NCBI GenBank assembly: GCA_030424845.1
Contig: JAUHWC010000001.1
Span: 682,001 to 746,000, forward strand
Direction: 5' to 3'
Source: Alphaproteobacteria bacterium
GTDB lineage: Bacteria > Pseudomonadota > Alphaproteobacteria > Sphingomonadales > Sphingomonadaceae
DNA length: 64,000 bases
Shown here: positions 8,619 through 18,533 of the stretch, in pieces
Layout: each line of letters opens with the position of its first letter
How positions within the stretch are numbered: position 1 is the stretch's first letter
The notes under the pieces: model-generated
Database searches by the model: none
Told to the model about the DNA's origin: nothing
The model's input: the letters and a program-made list of their open reading frames with translations, nothing else
Translations under genes and position numbers: made by a program

Positions 8619-9566
8619 TTACTGGCCGCCTGCGGGCGATGCAGACCGGTCACCGCGGAATGCTGCCTTGGGATCTTCCTTCGGCACCGGGCGATTGCCG
8701 GGCGCCATCAGGTCGCGCACCTGCGCGGCCCGCATGCTTTCGAACTTCACGCGGCCCGGTGTCGGCTCGTCATCCGGGAAGGCCTCCTCGATCTCGCGAT
8801 GGCGCTGCTTCACCTCGTCGAGGAATTCGCGGTTGGTGAAGATGTAGAAGCGGTTCTCCTTGATCGCCTCGACCACGAAGCGGCCGGTGTCTTCCGGATC
8901 GATCGCGCCGCGCATGGCATCCCACAGGTCCTTCAGGAACTGCGGGGCGTTTTCCGCATCGATGGTGGGGTCATCCTCCGGCAACGGGACGATCGCGGTG
9001 CGGGTGGCCCCGGGAAACAGGCAGGATACGCCAATGCCCTTGGGCGCAAGCTGCATGCGCAGGCTCTCGGAAAAGCCGCGCACGGCATATTTCGCGGTGG
9101 AATAGGCAGCAAGGCCGGGCAGCGGCACGACCCCGGCCATGCTGCTGGTGTTGACGATATGCCCGCCTTCGCCCTGCGCGCGGATGATCGGGGCAATGAT
9201 CTTGGTGCCGTTCACCACACCGCCCAGGTTGATGCTGATGGCCTTGTCCCAATCCTCGAAATCGGGGCTGGCCGCGGTGCCGCCGCCATTCACGCCGGCA
9301 TTGTTGCACAGGACGTGGATCTTGCCGAAATGGTCCAGCACCTCGTTTACCGCTGCCTTCAGGCTGTCACGGTCCGCCACATTGGCCTTCACGAAATGGA
9401 CGGCATTGTTGCCGGCAAGCTCTGCCCTGGCCTTGGCGATATGCTCATCGCTCCAGTCCGCCAGCGCCACCTTCATGCCTTCGGCCAGGAACGCCTTGCC
9501 CATGCCCAGGCCGATACCACTGGCCCCGCCGGTGATGAAGGCGACCTTGCCCGCCAGGTCTTCCAT
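8619..9566 (-). CDS. SDR family NAD(P)-dependent oxidoreductase
   Basis: Short-chain dehydrogenase of 315 residues. The cofactor motif TGGASGIG is at about 12-19, NNAG follows near 90, a Ser in NTSSMAG and the catalytic YSTAK near 160 complete the active site. An Asp after beta-2 (LADWSD) suggests NAD preference. The ~60-residue C-terminal extension beyond the core is typical of some polyketide/terpene-associated SDRs. The start at 9566 (MEDLAGKVAF) lies about 10 bases after GGAGG; another ATG at 9575 is too close to that site. Substrate unknown. Confidence 0.9.
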   Translation of the reverse strand: MEDLAGKVAFITGGASGIGLGMGKAFLAEGMKVALADWSDEHIAKARAELAGNNAVHFVKANVADRDSLKAAVNEVLDHFGKIHVLCNNAGVNGGGTAASPDFEDWDKAISINLGGVVNGTKIIAPIIRAQGEGGHIVNTSSMAGVVPLPGLAAYSTAKYAVRGFSESLRMQLAPKGIGVSCLFPGATRTAIVPLPEDDPTIDAENAPQFLKDLWDAMRGAIDPEDTGRFVVEAIKENRFYIFTNREFLDEVKQRHREIEEAFPDDEPTPGRVKFESMRAAQVRDLMAPGNRPVPKEDPKAAFRGDRSASPAGGQ

Positions 9567-9682
9567 TCTTCTCATCCCTCCAAAGCTCTCTGGCCAACGG
9601 TCTGGCAGAGCGCAGCGCCTGCGTCCATGGGTTGCGCGCAACAATGCGCATCACGCGCAAGCCATGAACGCTCGCCTTGGGA

Positions 9683-10747
9683 TCAGACCGTCGCTTCCAG
9701 CACCATGTTGGTGGGCGTTTCGGTAGCGCGGCGGACATGGGAGAAGCCTGCTTCATTGAGCACGGCGGCCAGCCGCTTCTGGCCGGCCTGCGCGCCAAGG
9801 CCCAGGCCCACGTCCTGCGCCAGCGATGCCGGGACACAGCCCATGCAGGAGAAGCCGTAGAAGATCTGCCCCATCGGATGCATGTTCTCGGCCATGGTGT
9901 CTCCCGCCATCGGCTCGACCACCATGAAGGTGCCGTCCGGCTTCATCGCTTCGCGGATATGGCGGGCAGCACCGACGGGATCGCCCATGTCGTGCAGGGC
10001 ATCGAAGATGCAGGCGAAATCGAAGCCGTCGCCGGGAAAATCCTGCGCGGTGGCGACCTCGAAACTGACATTGGTGAGGCCCGCTTCCTGGGCCTGCTTG
10101 CGCGCTTCGATGATGCTGGGTTCGTGGAAGTCGATGCCGACGAAGGTGGAATTGGGATATTCCCTTGCCATCAGCACGGTCGAGCTGCCGTAGCCGCAGC
10201 CGATATCCGCGACCTTTGCCCCGGCCTCCAGCTTGTCCGTCACGCCATCAAGCGCGGGCAGCCACGTGCTGACGAGGTTTGCGGCATAGCCCGGGCGGAA
10301 GAAACGGTCCGTCCCGCAGAACAGGCAATTCGAATGGTCCGACCAAGGGCGCCCCTTGCCGGTCTTGAACACGTCCACCGCCTTTTCGTGCATTTCGAAT
10401 TGCGCGACGACCGCCTGGATGAAGCCCTGCATGCAGGCGGGCTGGCCTTCGCGGGTGAAGATAAGCGCCTTTTCCGGCGGCAGTTCGAAAGTCTCGTTCT
10501 CGGCATCGAAATCGACATAACCGGCAGCGGAGACCGAGCCGAGCCATTCACGCAGGTACTTGGGCTCCATGCCGGTCTTGCCGACCAGCTGTTCCAGCGT
10601 CATCGGCCCTTCGCCGTCCATGGCCGCGAACACGCCGGCCTGGTCACCCATGTAGGCCATCATCAGGCTGACTGCGCCGGCCACGTCATGCATGACCTTG
10701 CCGGCCATTTCGTGGACCTTGTCGAAATCGATAGTCTCGCTCATCAT
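9683..10747 (-). CDS. Class I SAM-dependent methyltransferase with winged-helix N-terminus
   Basis: Protein of 354 residues. The N-terminal ~100 residues look like the winged-helix dimerisation domain of O-methyltransferase-like proteins (MTLEQLVGKTGMEPKYLREWL). The C-terminal Rossmann domain has the SAM motif VADIGCGYGSSTVLMA, then FVGIDFHEPSI, FACIFDALHDMGDP and FMVVEPMAGD. It resembles the Rv2258c-like group of uncharacterised methyltransferases. The tandem ATG at 10747/10744 follows AGGGAGA; either may be used. Methyl acceptor unknown. It precedes the SDR gene by 117 bases on the same strand. Confidence 0.87.
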   Translation of the reverse strand: MMSETIDFDKVHEMAGKVMHDVAGAVSLMMAYMGDQAGVFAAMDGEGPMTLEQLVGKTGMEPKYLREWLGSVSAAGYVDFDAENETFELPPEKALIFTREGQPACMQGFIQAVVAQFEMHEKAVDVFKTGKGRPWSDHSNCLFCGTDRFFRPGYAANLVSTWLPALDGVTDKLEAGAKVADIGCGYGSSTVLMAREYPNSTFVGIDFHEPSIIEARKQAQEAGLTNVSFEVATAQDFPGDGFDFACIFDALHDMGDPVGAARHIREAMKPDGTFMVVEPMAGDTMAENMHPMGQIFYGFSCMGCVPASLAQDVGLGLGAQAGQKRLAAVLNEAGFSHVRRATETPTNMVLEATV

Positions 10748-10844
10748 TCTCTCCCTGGCACCGCTTGCTGCGGTTTTGCGGCTAGCCTCTTGCCGCAAGC
10801 CACGCGGCTGACGCAAGCCGGGAAAGAGACAAACCCGCCCGAAA

Positions 10845-11525
10845 TCAGGCAGGCCGGGCAAACCAGATGACGTGTCGCGGGCCCTTGTTGTTCGGACGGG
10901 CCCGGACCTGCCGTTCCTCGACCGCGAAACCGGCCTTTTCCAGGCGGCGGGTGAAGCGCGGATCGGGCGCGGCAGACCATATGGCAAGCACGCCGCCGGG
11001 ATTGAGCGCCGCGCGCGCCGCGCGCAATCCGGCAAAGGAATAGAGCCGCTGGTTTTCCGCACGCACGATGCCATCGGGGCCGTTGTCGACATCCAGCAGG
11101 ATCGCGTCATAGCGCGGCGTGGTCCAATCGGCGGCATCATCCATGATCGCCGCGACATCGCCGATCTCCAGCGTCAGGCGGGGGTCTTCCAGGCATGTTC
11201 CCGTCAGCTGAGCCATCGGGCCACGCGCCCAGTCGATGATGTCAGGCACGATCTCGGCGACGACGGCCTGCCCGCCCTCACCCAGCCGCGCCAGCGCGGC
11301 GCGCAGGGTGAAACCCATGCCATATCCGCCGATCAGCAAGCGGGCATCGTCCCTGCCCAGCAGGTCCAGCGTCAGTTCCGCCAGTTGTTCTTCGGAGAAC
11401 TGCATCCGGCTGCTCATCAGCTCGTTGCGACCGAGCATGATGATGAAATCGCGCCCGTGGCTGACGAGTTCGAGCACGTCCCCGCCGGGGATCTGTGCTG
11501 TGGCGATATGTTCGCGGGGAAGCAT
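10845..11525 (-). CDS. Spermidine synthase-like protein
   Basis: Protein of 226 residues of the spermine/spermidine-synthase fold, lacking the N-terminal tetramerisation domain of true SpeE. Seen are LLIGGYGMGFTLRAAL (nucleotide-binding Gly motif), VVAEIVPDIIDWARG (acidic residue of strand 2), and YDAILLDVDNGPDG. Many bacteria carry such short relatives with no proven aminopropyltransferase activity. The amine-binding residues cannot be confirmed by eye, so polyamine synthesis is not claimed. About 100 bases separate it from the methyltransferase downstream. Confidence 0.75.
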   Translation of the reverse strand: MLPREHIATAQIPGGDVLELVSHGRDFIIMLGRNELMSSRMQFSEEQLAELTLDLLGRDDARLLIGGYGMGFTLRAALARLGEGGQAVVAEIVPDIIDWARGPMAQLTGTCLEDPRLTLEIGDVAAIMDDAADWTTPRYDAILLDVDNGPDGIVRAENQRLYSFAGLRAARAALNPGGVLAIWSAAPDPRFTRRLEKAGFAVEERQVRARPNNKGPRHVIWFARPA

Positions 11526-11556
11526 GGGAAGCCTTGGTCCAGTATTCCAAAGGAAA

Positions 11557-11582
11557 GGGGCCGCGGGATAACCCGCGGCCCC
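11557..11582 (-). terminator. Intrinsic terminator of pnp
   Basis: A perfect 11-base stem GGGGCCGCGGG / CCCGCGGCCCC with a 4-base loop lies 25 bases beyond the pnp stop. In the pnp direction it is followed by TTTCCTTT. Confidence 0.88.
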
Positions 11583-11607
11583 CTGCTTATCCAGTGCCTG
11601 AGAGGAA

Positions 11608-13929
11608 TTAGTCCTTCAGGAAGTCCGGCATGTGGTTGGAACCACCACCGTTGTCGCCACCGCGATCGCCGTCACCATCACGGTCACGACGCGGGCCGCG
11701 ATCACGGCCACCACGGTCGCCGCCACGGCCGCCACGATCACCGCCACCACGCGGGCCACGACGATCGCCGCCACGGCCACCACGGTCGCCGCGATCACCG
11801 CGCGGTTCGCGCGGCGGGCGGGTGTCTTCCAGCTCTTCACCGGTTTCCTGGTCAACCACGCGCATCGACAGGCGGACCTTGCCGCGGTTGTCGATCTCGA
11901 GGACCTTGACCTTCACTTCCTGGCCTTCGGAGACGACATCGGTCGGCTTCTCGACGCGTTCGTTCTTCATTTCGGACACGTGGACGAGGCCGTCCTTGCC
12001 ACCCATGAAGTTCACGAATGCCCCGAAGTCGACGATGTTGACGACCTTGCCGGTGTAGATCTTGCCGACTTCGGCTTCTTCCACGATACCTTCGATCCAG
12101 GCCTTCGCGGCTTCGATCTGGGACAAGTCAGAAGACGAGATCTTGATCACGCCTTCATCGTCGATGTCCACCTTCGCGCCGGTCTCGGCCACGATCTCGC
12201 GGATCACCTTGCCGCCGGTGCCGATCACGTCGCGGATCTTCGACTTGTCGATCTGCATCGTTTCGATACGCGGTGCGTGGGCGGAAAGCTCGGTGCGGGC
12301 AGAGCCCAGCGCCTTCTGCATCTCACCCAGGATGTGCGCACGGCCGGCCTTGGCCTGCTCCAGCGCCTTGGCCATGATTTCCTTGGTGATGCCGGCGATC
12401 TTGATGTCCATCTGGAGCGAGGTGATGCCCGCTTCCGAACCGGCCACCTTGAAGTCCATGTCACCCAGGTGATCTTCGTCACCGAGGATGTCGGACAGCA
12501 CGGCAAAGTCTTCACCTTCCAGGATCAGGCCCATCGCGATGCCGGAGACCGGGCGCTCGATCGGAACGCCGGCATCCATCATGCTGAGGCAGCCGCCGCA
12601 GACAGTCGCCATCGAGGACGAGCCGTTGGACTCGGTGATGTCGGACAGGATGCGGATGGTATAGGGGAAATCGTCATGGCTCGGCAGCACCGGGTGCAGC
12701 GCGCGCCATGCCAGCTTGCCATGGCCGATCTCGCGACGGCCCGGAGCGCCGAAGCGGCCCACTTCACCGACCGAATAGGGCGGGAAGTTGTAGTGCAGCA
12801 TGAAGTTGGAATAGGTCAGGCCGTCGAGCCCGTCGATCATCTGCTCGGCATCCTTGGTGCCCAGCGTGGTGGTGCAGATGGCCTGCGTTTCACCGCGCGT
12901 GAACAGCGCCGAACCATGCGTGCGGGGCAGGAAACCGACCATGCTTTCGATCGGGCGAACCTGGTCCAGCTTGCGGCCGTCGATGCGCTGGCCGTCCTTC
13001 AGGATGGCGGTACGCACGATTTCGGCTTCCAGCTTCTTCACGGCCTTGCCGGCGGTCATCTGCGTCTGGCCATCGGCCTCGGCATACTTTTCCTTGGCCT
13101 TGGCGCGGGCGGCATTGAGCGCTTCCGAACGGGCGGACTTGTCAGTCAGCTTGTAGGCAGCGGCGATATCGTCACCCACCAGGGCGCGCAGCTCTTCCTT
13201 GATGGCAGAGGCATCATCCGAGGTATCGATTTCCCACGGTGCCTTGGCAGCCTGCTCGGCCAGTTCGACGATCGCGCCGACGACCTTGCGGCTTTCGTCA
13301 TGCGCGAACATGACGGCGCCAAGCATTTCCTCTTCCGAAAGCTCCTTGGCTTCGGATTCGACCATCATCACGGCTTCCTGCGTGGCAGCCACGACGAGAT
13401 CCAGGCGGCCTTCTTCCAGGGCAGTTTCCTGCTTCGGGTTCAGCACGTATTCGCCGTCGATATAGCCGACGCGCGCAGCACCGATCGGGCCCATGAAGGG
13501 AACGCCGGAAATGGTCAGCGCGGCAGAAGCGGCGATCATCGCCACGATATCGGCCTCGGTCTCGCCATCATAGGACATGACCTGGCATATCACGTTGATT
13601 TCGTTGTAGAAACCTTCGGGGAACAGCGGGCGGATCGGACGGTCGATCAGGCGGCTGGTCAGCGTTTCCTTTTCGGTCGCACCGCGTTCACGCTTGAAGA
13701 AACCGCCCGGGATACGGCCGGCGGAAGAGAACTTTTCCTGGTAGTGGACGGTGAGCGGGAAGAAATCCTGCCCGTCCTTCACGCTCTTCGCGGCGGTGAC
13801 CGCGCAAAGCACAACGGTTTCGCCATAGGTCGCCAGAACGGCGCCATCGGCCTGACGGGCAATACGGCCCGTTTCCAGAGTGAGGGTCTTTCCGCCCCAC
13901 TCCAGCGATACAGTTTTCGTGTCGAACAT
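11608..13929 (-). CDS. pnp: Polyribonucleotide nucleotidyltransferase (PNPase)
   Basis: 3'-5' phosphorolytic exoribonuclease of 773 residues and degradosome component. The order is complete: RNase PH domain 1, helical linker, RNase PH domain 2 with catalytic residues ([20 protein letters not shown]), KH domain ([22 protein letters not shown] near 560) and S1 domain ([18 protein letters not shown] near 627). The ~70 C-terminal residues are a Gly/Arg/Asp repeat tail that may bind RNA or partners. It follows rpsO by about 200 bases, the usual rpsO-pnp order, with AAGGA upstream of the ATG. Confidence 0.97.
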   Translation of the reverse strand: MFDTKTVSLEWGGKTLTLETGRIARQADGAVLATYGETVVLCAVTAAKSVKDGQDFFPLTVHYQEKFSSAGRIPGGFFKRERGATEKETLTSRLIDRPIRPLFPEGFYNEINVICQVMSYDGETEADIVAMIAASAALTISGVPFMGPIGAARVGYIDGEYVLNPKQETALEEGRLDLVVAATQEAVMMVESEAKELSEEEMLGAVMFAHDESRKVVGAIVELAEQAAKAPWEIDTSDDASAIKEELRALVGDDIAAAYKLTDKSARSEALNAARAKAKEKYAEADGQTQMTAGKAVKKLEAEIVRTAILKDGQRIDGRKLDQVRPIESMVGFLPRTHGSALFTRGETQAICTTTLGTKDAEQMIDGLDGLTYSNFMLHYNFPPYSVGEVGRFGAPGRREIGHGKLAWRALHPVLPSHDDFPYTIRILSDITESNGSSSMATVCGGCLSMMDAGVPIERPVSGIAMGLILEGEDFAVLSDILGDEDHLGDMDFKVAGSEAGITSLQMDIKIAGITKEIMAKALEQAKAGRAHILGEMQKALGSARTELSAHAPRIETMQIDKSKIRDVIGTGGKVIREIVAETGAKVDIDDEGVIKISSSDLSQIEAAKAWIEGIVEEAEVGKIYTGKVVNIVDFGAFVNFMGGKDGLVHVSEMKNERVEKPTDVVSEGQEVKVKVLEIDNRGKVRLSMRVVDQETGEELEDTRPPREPRGDRGDRGGRGGDRRGPRGGGDRGGRGGDRGGRDRGPRRDRDGDGDRGGDNGGGSNHMPDFLKD

Positions 13930-14100
13930 ATTTTTCCTTCTGAACCCGCACGGCCATATTGCGCATGCGGGGCCTACATATTCCGGGTGAACCGTCCCGG
14001 TCCGGTGCGGGGCCTTGTTCTTGCCCCAGGCCCCTTCACCGAATTGCGAAGGATGCCTTTTGTTGCGGGCGCGCCTTTTTCCATGCGCCCATAGCGAAAG

Positions 14101-14121
14101 GGCGGCTCCGTCGGAGCCGCC
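14101..14121 (-). terminator. Hairpin between rpsO and pnp
   Basis: A 9-base perfect stem GGCGGCTCC / GGAGCCGCC just after the rpsO stop, followed in the rpsO direction by CTTTCG. The T-run is weak, so it may be a leaky terminator or the processing site often found between rpsO and pnp. Confidence 0.65.
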
Positions 14122-14133
14122 CCTTGCAAACTC

Positions 14134-14403
14134 TTACTTACGCAGACCCAGCTTCTGGATCAGGGCGTTGTAGCGGTTCACATCCTTGCTCTTGAGATAG
14201 GCGAGCAGGCTGCGACGCTTGTTGACCATCTTCAGCAGGCCACGGCGGGAATGGTTGTCCTTGTGGTTGTCCTTGAAGTGTTCGGTCAGGTTGCGGATAC
14301 GCTCCGTCAGGATGGCGACCTGTACTTCCGGCGAACCGGTGTCACCCTTTGCCTGGGCGTTGTCCTTGATGATCTCTGCTTTCTTTTGGGCGGTTACCGA
14401 CAT
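14134..14403 (-). CDS. rpsO: 30S ribosomal protein S15
   Basis: Complete 89-residue S15, a primary 16S rRNA-binding protein of the small subunit platform. Family features: [17 protein letters not shown] (23-40), [19 protein letters not shown], and [16 protein letters not shown]. It lies 25 bases after truB with AAGGTAACGTGAA as the translation-start context, and 200 bases before pnp, matching the common truB-rpsO-pnp order. Confidence 0.98.
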   Translation of the reverse strand: MSVTAQKKAEIIKDNAQAKGDTGSPEVQVAILTERIRNLTEHFKDNHKDNHSRRGLLKMVNKRRSLLAYLKSKDVNRYNALIQKLGLRK

Positions 14404-14428
14404 TTCACGTTACCTTTCGCAGTATCCT

Positions 14429-15409
14429 TCAAACATTGAACCCCCGCACGACGCGTGCCGTGCCGCCCGAAACCTCCATCAGCGCGACGGGGACATCGTC
14501 CGCAGTCGCAAAATAGAGCCCGTCGGGTTGGGGCAATCCGGAAATGACCCGGCCCTGGCGGGCCGCCTGCGCGCTTTCCGGATCGAGGGTCAGGGCCGGG
14601 ATACCGTCCAGCCCCGCCTCCAGCGGCAGGAGGTGGTCTTTGATCGGCGCGCCCTTACCGATTTCGTTCAGTTTGTCCAGCGAAATCGCCTGATTCTGGC
14701 TGAACGGGCCGGCCTTTACCCGGCGTAGATAGGTAACATGGCCGCAGGTTCCAAGGGCGTGGGCGATATCGCGCGCCAGGCTGCGGATGTAGGTTCCCTT
14801 GGAAACATGAGCCACCAGCGTCACGCTTTCGGCCAGCTCCAACGGGGCTGACGGGTCATAGGGATCGGGCCTACCCGCCGTCGTCTGGAAGGCCGAACTG
14901 ACCGGAGGCAGGTCTCCCCCGCCGGCAATCTCCAGCGAATGGATGGTGACGGCGCGCGTCTCCATCTCCACATCTTCCCCCGCCCGCGCCCTGTCATAGG
15001 CGCGGCGGCCATCCACCTTGATGGCGGAATATTTGGGCGGCACCTGCTCGATATCGCCGGTGAAATGCTCGCAGATCGCGGCCACGGCGGCCAGCGGCGG
15101 GCGGCGGGTGCTGGTGGCGATGACCTCACCCTCGACATCGAGCGTGTCGGTCTCCTCGCCGAACTGGATCGTGAACTCGTAGACCTTGCTCGCGTCGAGC
15201 ATGCGGCCCGCCAGCTTGGTCGCTTCGCCAAGGGCAATCGGCAACACCCCTTCAGCGAGCGGATCCAGCGTGCCGCCATGGCCCACCTTCACCTTGCCGA
15301 AGCCCGCCTCGCGCAGGTTGCGCTTCACCGCCCCCACCGCCTGCGTGGAGCCGAGGCCGCGCGGCTTGTCGAGCACCAGCCAGCCGTGGATTTGGGGTTT
15401 TGCCGTCAT
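14429..15409 (-). CDS. truB: tRNA pseudouridine(55) synthase TruB
   Basis: Makes pseudouridine 55 in the T-loop of tRNAs. 326 residues; GWLVLDKPRGLGSTQAV opens the domain, the catalytic Asp49 sits in GHGGTLDPLAEG, followed by YEFTIQFGEETDTLD, PPKYSAIKVDGRRAYDRAR and the C-terminal-side motif GTYIRSLARDIA. Slightly long for TruB because of an insert after about residue 165. It starts the truB-rpsO-pnp run and is divergent from the AbgT transporter. Confidence 0.97.
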   Translation of the reverse strand: MTAKPQIHGWLVLDKPRGLGSTQAVGAVKRNLREAGFGKVKVGHGGTLDPLAEGVLPIALGEATKLAGRMLDASKVYEFTIQFGEETDTLDVEGEVIATSTRRPPLAAVAAICEHFTGDIEQVPPKYSAIKVDGRRAYDRARAGEDVEMETRAVTIHSLEIAGGGDLPPVSSAFQTTAGRPDPYDPSAPLELAESVTLVAHVSKGTYIRSLARDIAHALGTCGHVTYLRRVKAGPFSQNQAISLDKLNEIGKGAPIKDHLLPLEAGLDGIPALTLDPESAQAARQGRVISGLPQPDGLYFATADDVPVALMEVSGGTARVVRGFNV

Positions 15410-15503
15410 CGCGCGCCGTCATGGGGATTTGTTGGAGATAGGTAAAGACTGCCGCAAATTCTGCTGCTAGCAATCATGGTTTCAGGTGAAAGGGGATCAG
15501 ACC

Positions 15504-17087
15504 ATGAGCCAGGCAGAAGCGGCACCGCAGAAGGGTATCCTGGGATATATCGAGCGGACAGGAAACAAGCTGCCCGATCCGGTGTTCCTGTTCTTCTGGC
15601 TGATCGCCGGGTTGATCGCGATCTCCGTGATCGCATCACTTGCCGGGTGGAGCGCGCTGCATCCCACCGAAATCGACGAGGCAACCGGCACGGCCCGCGT
15701 GATTTCCGCCGTCAGCCTGCTTTCGGCCGAGAACATCCAGAGCCTGTGGGTCGACATGCCGACCACCTTCACCCACTTCCACCCGCTCGGCTATGTGCTG
15801 GTCGTGATGCTGGGTGCGGGCGTTGCCGAACGGGCTGGCCTGTTCGGCACAGCGATGCGCGGCGCGGTGCGCTATGCCCCAACGGCCCTGCTCACCCCCT
15901 TCGTGGTGCTGGTGGGCATGATGGGCAACCTTGCGGCAGACGCGGCCTACGTGGTGCTCATCCCGCTTGCAGGCATCGTTTTCCATGCCGCGGGGCGCCA
16001 TCCCGTGGCCGGTATCGCCGCCAGTTTCGCGGGCGTATCGGGCGGTTTCTCAGCCAACCTCCTGCCTGGCCAGCTGGACGCACTTCTGTTCGGTATTACA
16101 GAGGCTTCGGTGGAAACGGTCTTCGGCGACTTCACGGCCAACATCGCCGGGAACTGGTATTTCATTGCTGCCATGACGTTCTTTTTCCTGCCGGTGATCT
16201 GGTATGTGACGGACAGGATGATCGAGCCGCGCCTGGGTGCCTGGGACCCGGCCAGGGCAGGCCATGCCCCGGTGGGCGAGCAGACCAACGAAGCCCTGAC
16301 CGAAGGCGAGCGCCGCGGCCTGAAATGGGCCGGCCTTGCCGTGCTGGCGGTGTGCGCCCTGTGGGTGTTCTTCGCCGTTGGTCCGGGCACCCCGCTGATT
16401 GACGAGGAGGCGACGCCCGAAGCGCGGCTGACGCCTTTCTACCAGAGCCTTGTTGCTGCCTTCTTCCTGCTCTTCCTGCTCGCCGGCTGGGCTTACGGAA
16501 AGGGCGCGGGCGTGATCGGCGATCACCGCGACCTGGTTAAGATGATGTCCGGCGCGATGGAGGACCTGGCCTATTACCTCGTCCTGGCCTTTGCTGCCGC
16601 GCATTTCGTGGCGATGTTCAGCTGGTCGAACCTGGGGCTGATCCTGGCGGTGAACGGGGCGGACGTGCTCGGCTCGTCCGGCCTTCCGGCGTGGGCCTTG
16701 CTGGCCGCGATCATCATCGTGTCCGGCATTCTCAACCTGTTTGTCGGCTCCGCCAGCGCCAAGTGGGCGCTGCTTTCCCCGGTGCTGGTGCCGATGCTGA
16801 TGCTGCTGGGCATTTCGCCCGAAATGGCCACCGCCGCCTATCGCGTGGGCGACAGTGCAACCAACATCATTACCCCGCTGATGGTCTATTTCCCGCTGAT
16901 CCTGATCTTCTGCCAGCGCTGGCAAAAGGACTTCGGCCTAGGTAGCCTCGCCGCGACCATGCTGCCCTATTCCATCGGGCTGATGCTGGTGGGGATTGCC
17001 CTGACCATCGGCTGGGTGGTGCTGGACCTGCCCCTGGGACCGGGTGCGCAGGTTTTCATGGATCCGCCGACAGCAGCGGCAGACTGA
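15504..17087 (+). CDS. AbgT family transporter
   Basis: Inner-membrane protein of 527 residues with about 13 hydrophobic segments and the family opening GYIERTGNKLPDPVFLFFWL. Other marks are LLPGQLDALLFGITE, the cytosolic loop around 235-280, FVGSASAKWALLSPVLVPML and YRVGDSATNIITPLM near the C-terminus. AbgT members import p-aminobenzoyl-glutamate or act as sulfonamide efflux pumps; which applies here cannot be read. The start at 15504 follows AAGGGG at a good distance; an ATG 18 bases upstream is less likely. No abgA/abgB peptidase genes accompany it. Confidence 0.92.
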   Translation: MSQAEAAPQKGILGYIERTGNKLPDPVFLFFWLIAGLIAISVIASLAGWSALHPTEIDEATGTARVISAVSLLSAENIQSLWVDMPTTFTHFHPLGYVLVVMLGAGVAERAGLFGTAMRGAVRYAPTALLTPFVVLVGMMGNLAADAAYVVLIPLAGIVFHAAGRHPVAGIAASFAGVSGGFSANLLPGQLDALLFGITEASVETVFGDFTANIAGNWYFIAAMTFFFLPVIWYVTDRMIEPRLGAWDPARAGHAPVGEQTNEALTEGERRGLKWAGLAVLAVCALWVFFAVGPGTPLIDEEATPEARLTPFYQSLVAAFFLLFLLAGWAYGKGAGVIGDHRDLVKMMSGAMEDLAYYLVLAFAAAHFVAMFSWSNLGLILAVNGADVLGSSGLPAWALLAAIIIVSGILNLFVGSASAKWALLSPVLVPMLMLLGISPEMATAAYRVGDSATNIITPLMVYFPLILIFCQRWQKDFGLGSLAATMLPYSIGLMLVGIALTIGWVVLDLPLGPGAQVFMDPPTAAAD

Positions 17088-17177
17088 CGGTTTCGCAAGG
17101 CAATTTTTGCCGTCCTTGTTGCAGAAATCTTAAGTATAAAACCCTAGGGAATCCCTGCATACCGCATCGGGGGATCC

Positions 17178-18524
17178 ATGAACTTGCTTGGCCGCATCTT
17201 CCCGCAGAGAAATTCTGCAGAGGAGGAAGAATATCAACCGCTTGACCAGAAGCGGTTGGCGCGGCTGCGCTGGGCCCTGCACGACGAGCTGGAGCGGATG
17301 GGGCAAGGCCCCAACACCGATCCCCATCCACGCCCCCTGGTGCTGGTGCGCCAGGCCCGCAATGCCGATGGCAGCTGGCCTTCGCAATCCAGCTGGATCG
17401 GTGGGCTACCTCGTCTGGGTCGTTGCAAATGGCCAAAGGCAGAGGACGGCAGCCCGCTGCCCTTTGTCGCGCAGATGAGCCTTGCAGACATTGCCGCAAT
17501 CTGTCCCGAAAGCCCCCTGCCCGAGACAGGTTCGCTCGCCTTCTTCCTTGGCGATGGCGGCGTGTGTCATGTCGAGGCGGCAAATCCCAAGGAGACGAGG
17601 CACCCCAGGGGCAAGAACGCGCCTGACCAGATCCCCTACTGGCCCCTGGAACCGATGGTGCTGGAAATGCCTCCGGAGCTGCGCATCTATCACGATGCGG
17701 ACCGGCACCAGAAGATCCGCGAAGCACAAGGCAAGCTGCTCAGCCTGATCATGCCGCAGCGCAAGGGCACCTTCAGCGTGGGCAACCTGCGCCGATCCGG
17801 CGCCTGCAGCTTCGACAGGAATTTCTGGCAGGGACCGATCCTTCTATCCGCCATGTTCGGCCGTACGCTGGCCTCGCTCAACCACGCGGTTGACGAACAG
17901 AAACACTGGCTGGAACATGCCCGCGTTGAACTGTCGGAACTCGAAGCGGCACAGTATCGCGACGACACGCGCATTGCCGAGCTCGAACACGGCATCGCCG
18001 ATGTCGAGAACGACCTGCCCTACCAGCAATCGGCGATCGACAGCTTCAAGGCCTTTTGCGACAGCTTTGCCGAGCTGTCCGATGGCAAGGACCCGTGGAA
18101 GCAGATGGGCAAGGACGATTACGAGCCGGTCCTGGAAAAGCTGAGCGAAGCGCATGGTCGTTTTGACCACATGCTGCTGCCCGGCACCCCGTGCAACCTT
18201 GAGGAGATGCAGGACATGGTGATCCGGTCACTGATGTCCGGCGATGCCAAGGCCTTCAGGCACATGCCGGAAGACGTGCTGGCAATCATCAATGCCGAAT
18301 GCCGACTGACACTAGGCACGCAGCACCAGATGTTCGGCCTGGGGCATGGCCAGCCGGACGGCTTCGAGGATGGAGAAGACAACCTGCTGCTGTTCCAGCT
18401 GGCGCCGGACGACATGCTGGAAACGGACCTGCACGGCGTGGATGCCTGGCAGTTCTGGATTGCCCGCGACGATGCCGCCGAAGGCAATTGGGACAAGGTG
18501 AAGCTGCGCGTTCGCGCCCGCTAG
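17178..18524 (+). CDS. DUF1963 (YwqG-like) protein with internal insertion
   Basis: Protein of 448 residues of unknown function. The N-terminal half carries the DUF1963 opening SSWIGGLPRLG (71-81) with KWP and LPFVAQMSLADI, then LAFFLGDG. The C-terminal end carries the closing DUF1963 pattern HQMFGLGHGQPDG, NLLLFQLAPDDML and DAWQFWIARDD. Between them (about 215-370) lies a helical, charged region (HARVELSELEAAQYRDD) absent from the usual ~260-residue family members. So the domain appears split by a coiled-coil-like insertion. It is monocistronic and converges with rbfA 9 bases past its stop. The fold assignment is fairly sure, the role is not known. Confidence 0.75.
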   Translation: MNLLGRIFPQRNSAEEEEYQPLDQKRLARLRWALHDELERMGQGPNTDPHPRPLVLVRQARNADGSWPSQSSWIGGLPRLGRCKWPKAEDGSPLPFVAQMSLADIAAICPESPLPETGSLAFFLGDGGVCHVEAANPKETRHPRGKNAPDQIPYWPLEPMVLEMPPELRIYHDADRHQKIREAQGKLLSLIMPQRKGTFSVGNLRRSGACSFDRNFWQGPILLSAMFGRTLASLNHAVDEQKHWLEHARVELSELEAAQYRDDTRIAELEHGIADVENDLPYQQSAIDSFKAFCDSFAELSDGKDPWKQMGKDDYEPVLEKLSEAHGRFDHMLLPGTPCNLEEMQDMVIRSLMSGDAKAFRHMPEDVLAIINAECRLTLGTQHQMFGLGHGQPDGFEDGEDNLLLFQLAPDDMLETDLHGVDAWQFWIARDDAAEGNWDKVKLRVRAR

Positions 18525-18533
18525 GCGCTTGCC

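Noticed and set aside
9567-9644. 26-residue N-terminal extension of the SDR protein
   Set aside because: The Rossmann domain begins right after MEDLAGKVAF with a suitable GGAGG; the extension lies over the promoter/leader.
11632-14094. 820-residue open frame opposite pnp
   Set aside because: Antisense shadow of pnp. No domain, no ribosome-binding site.
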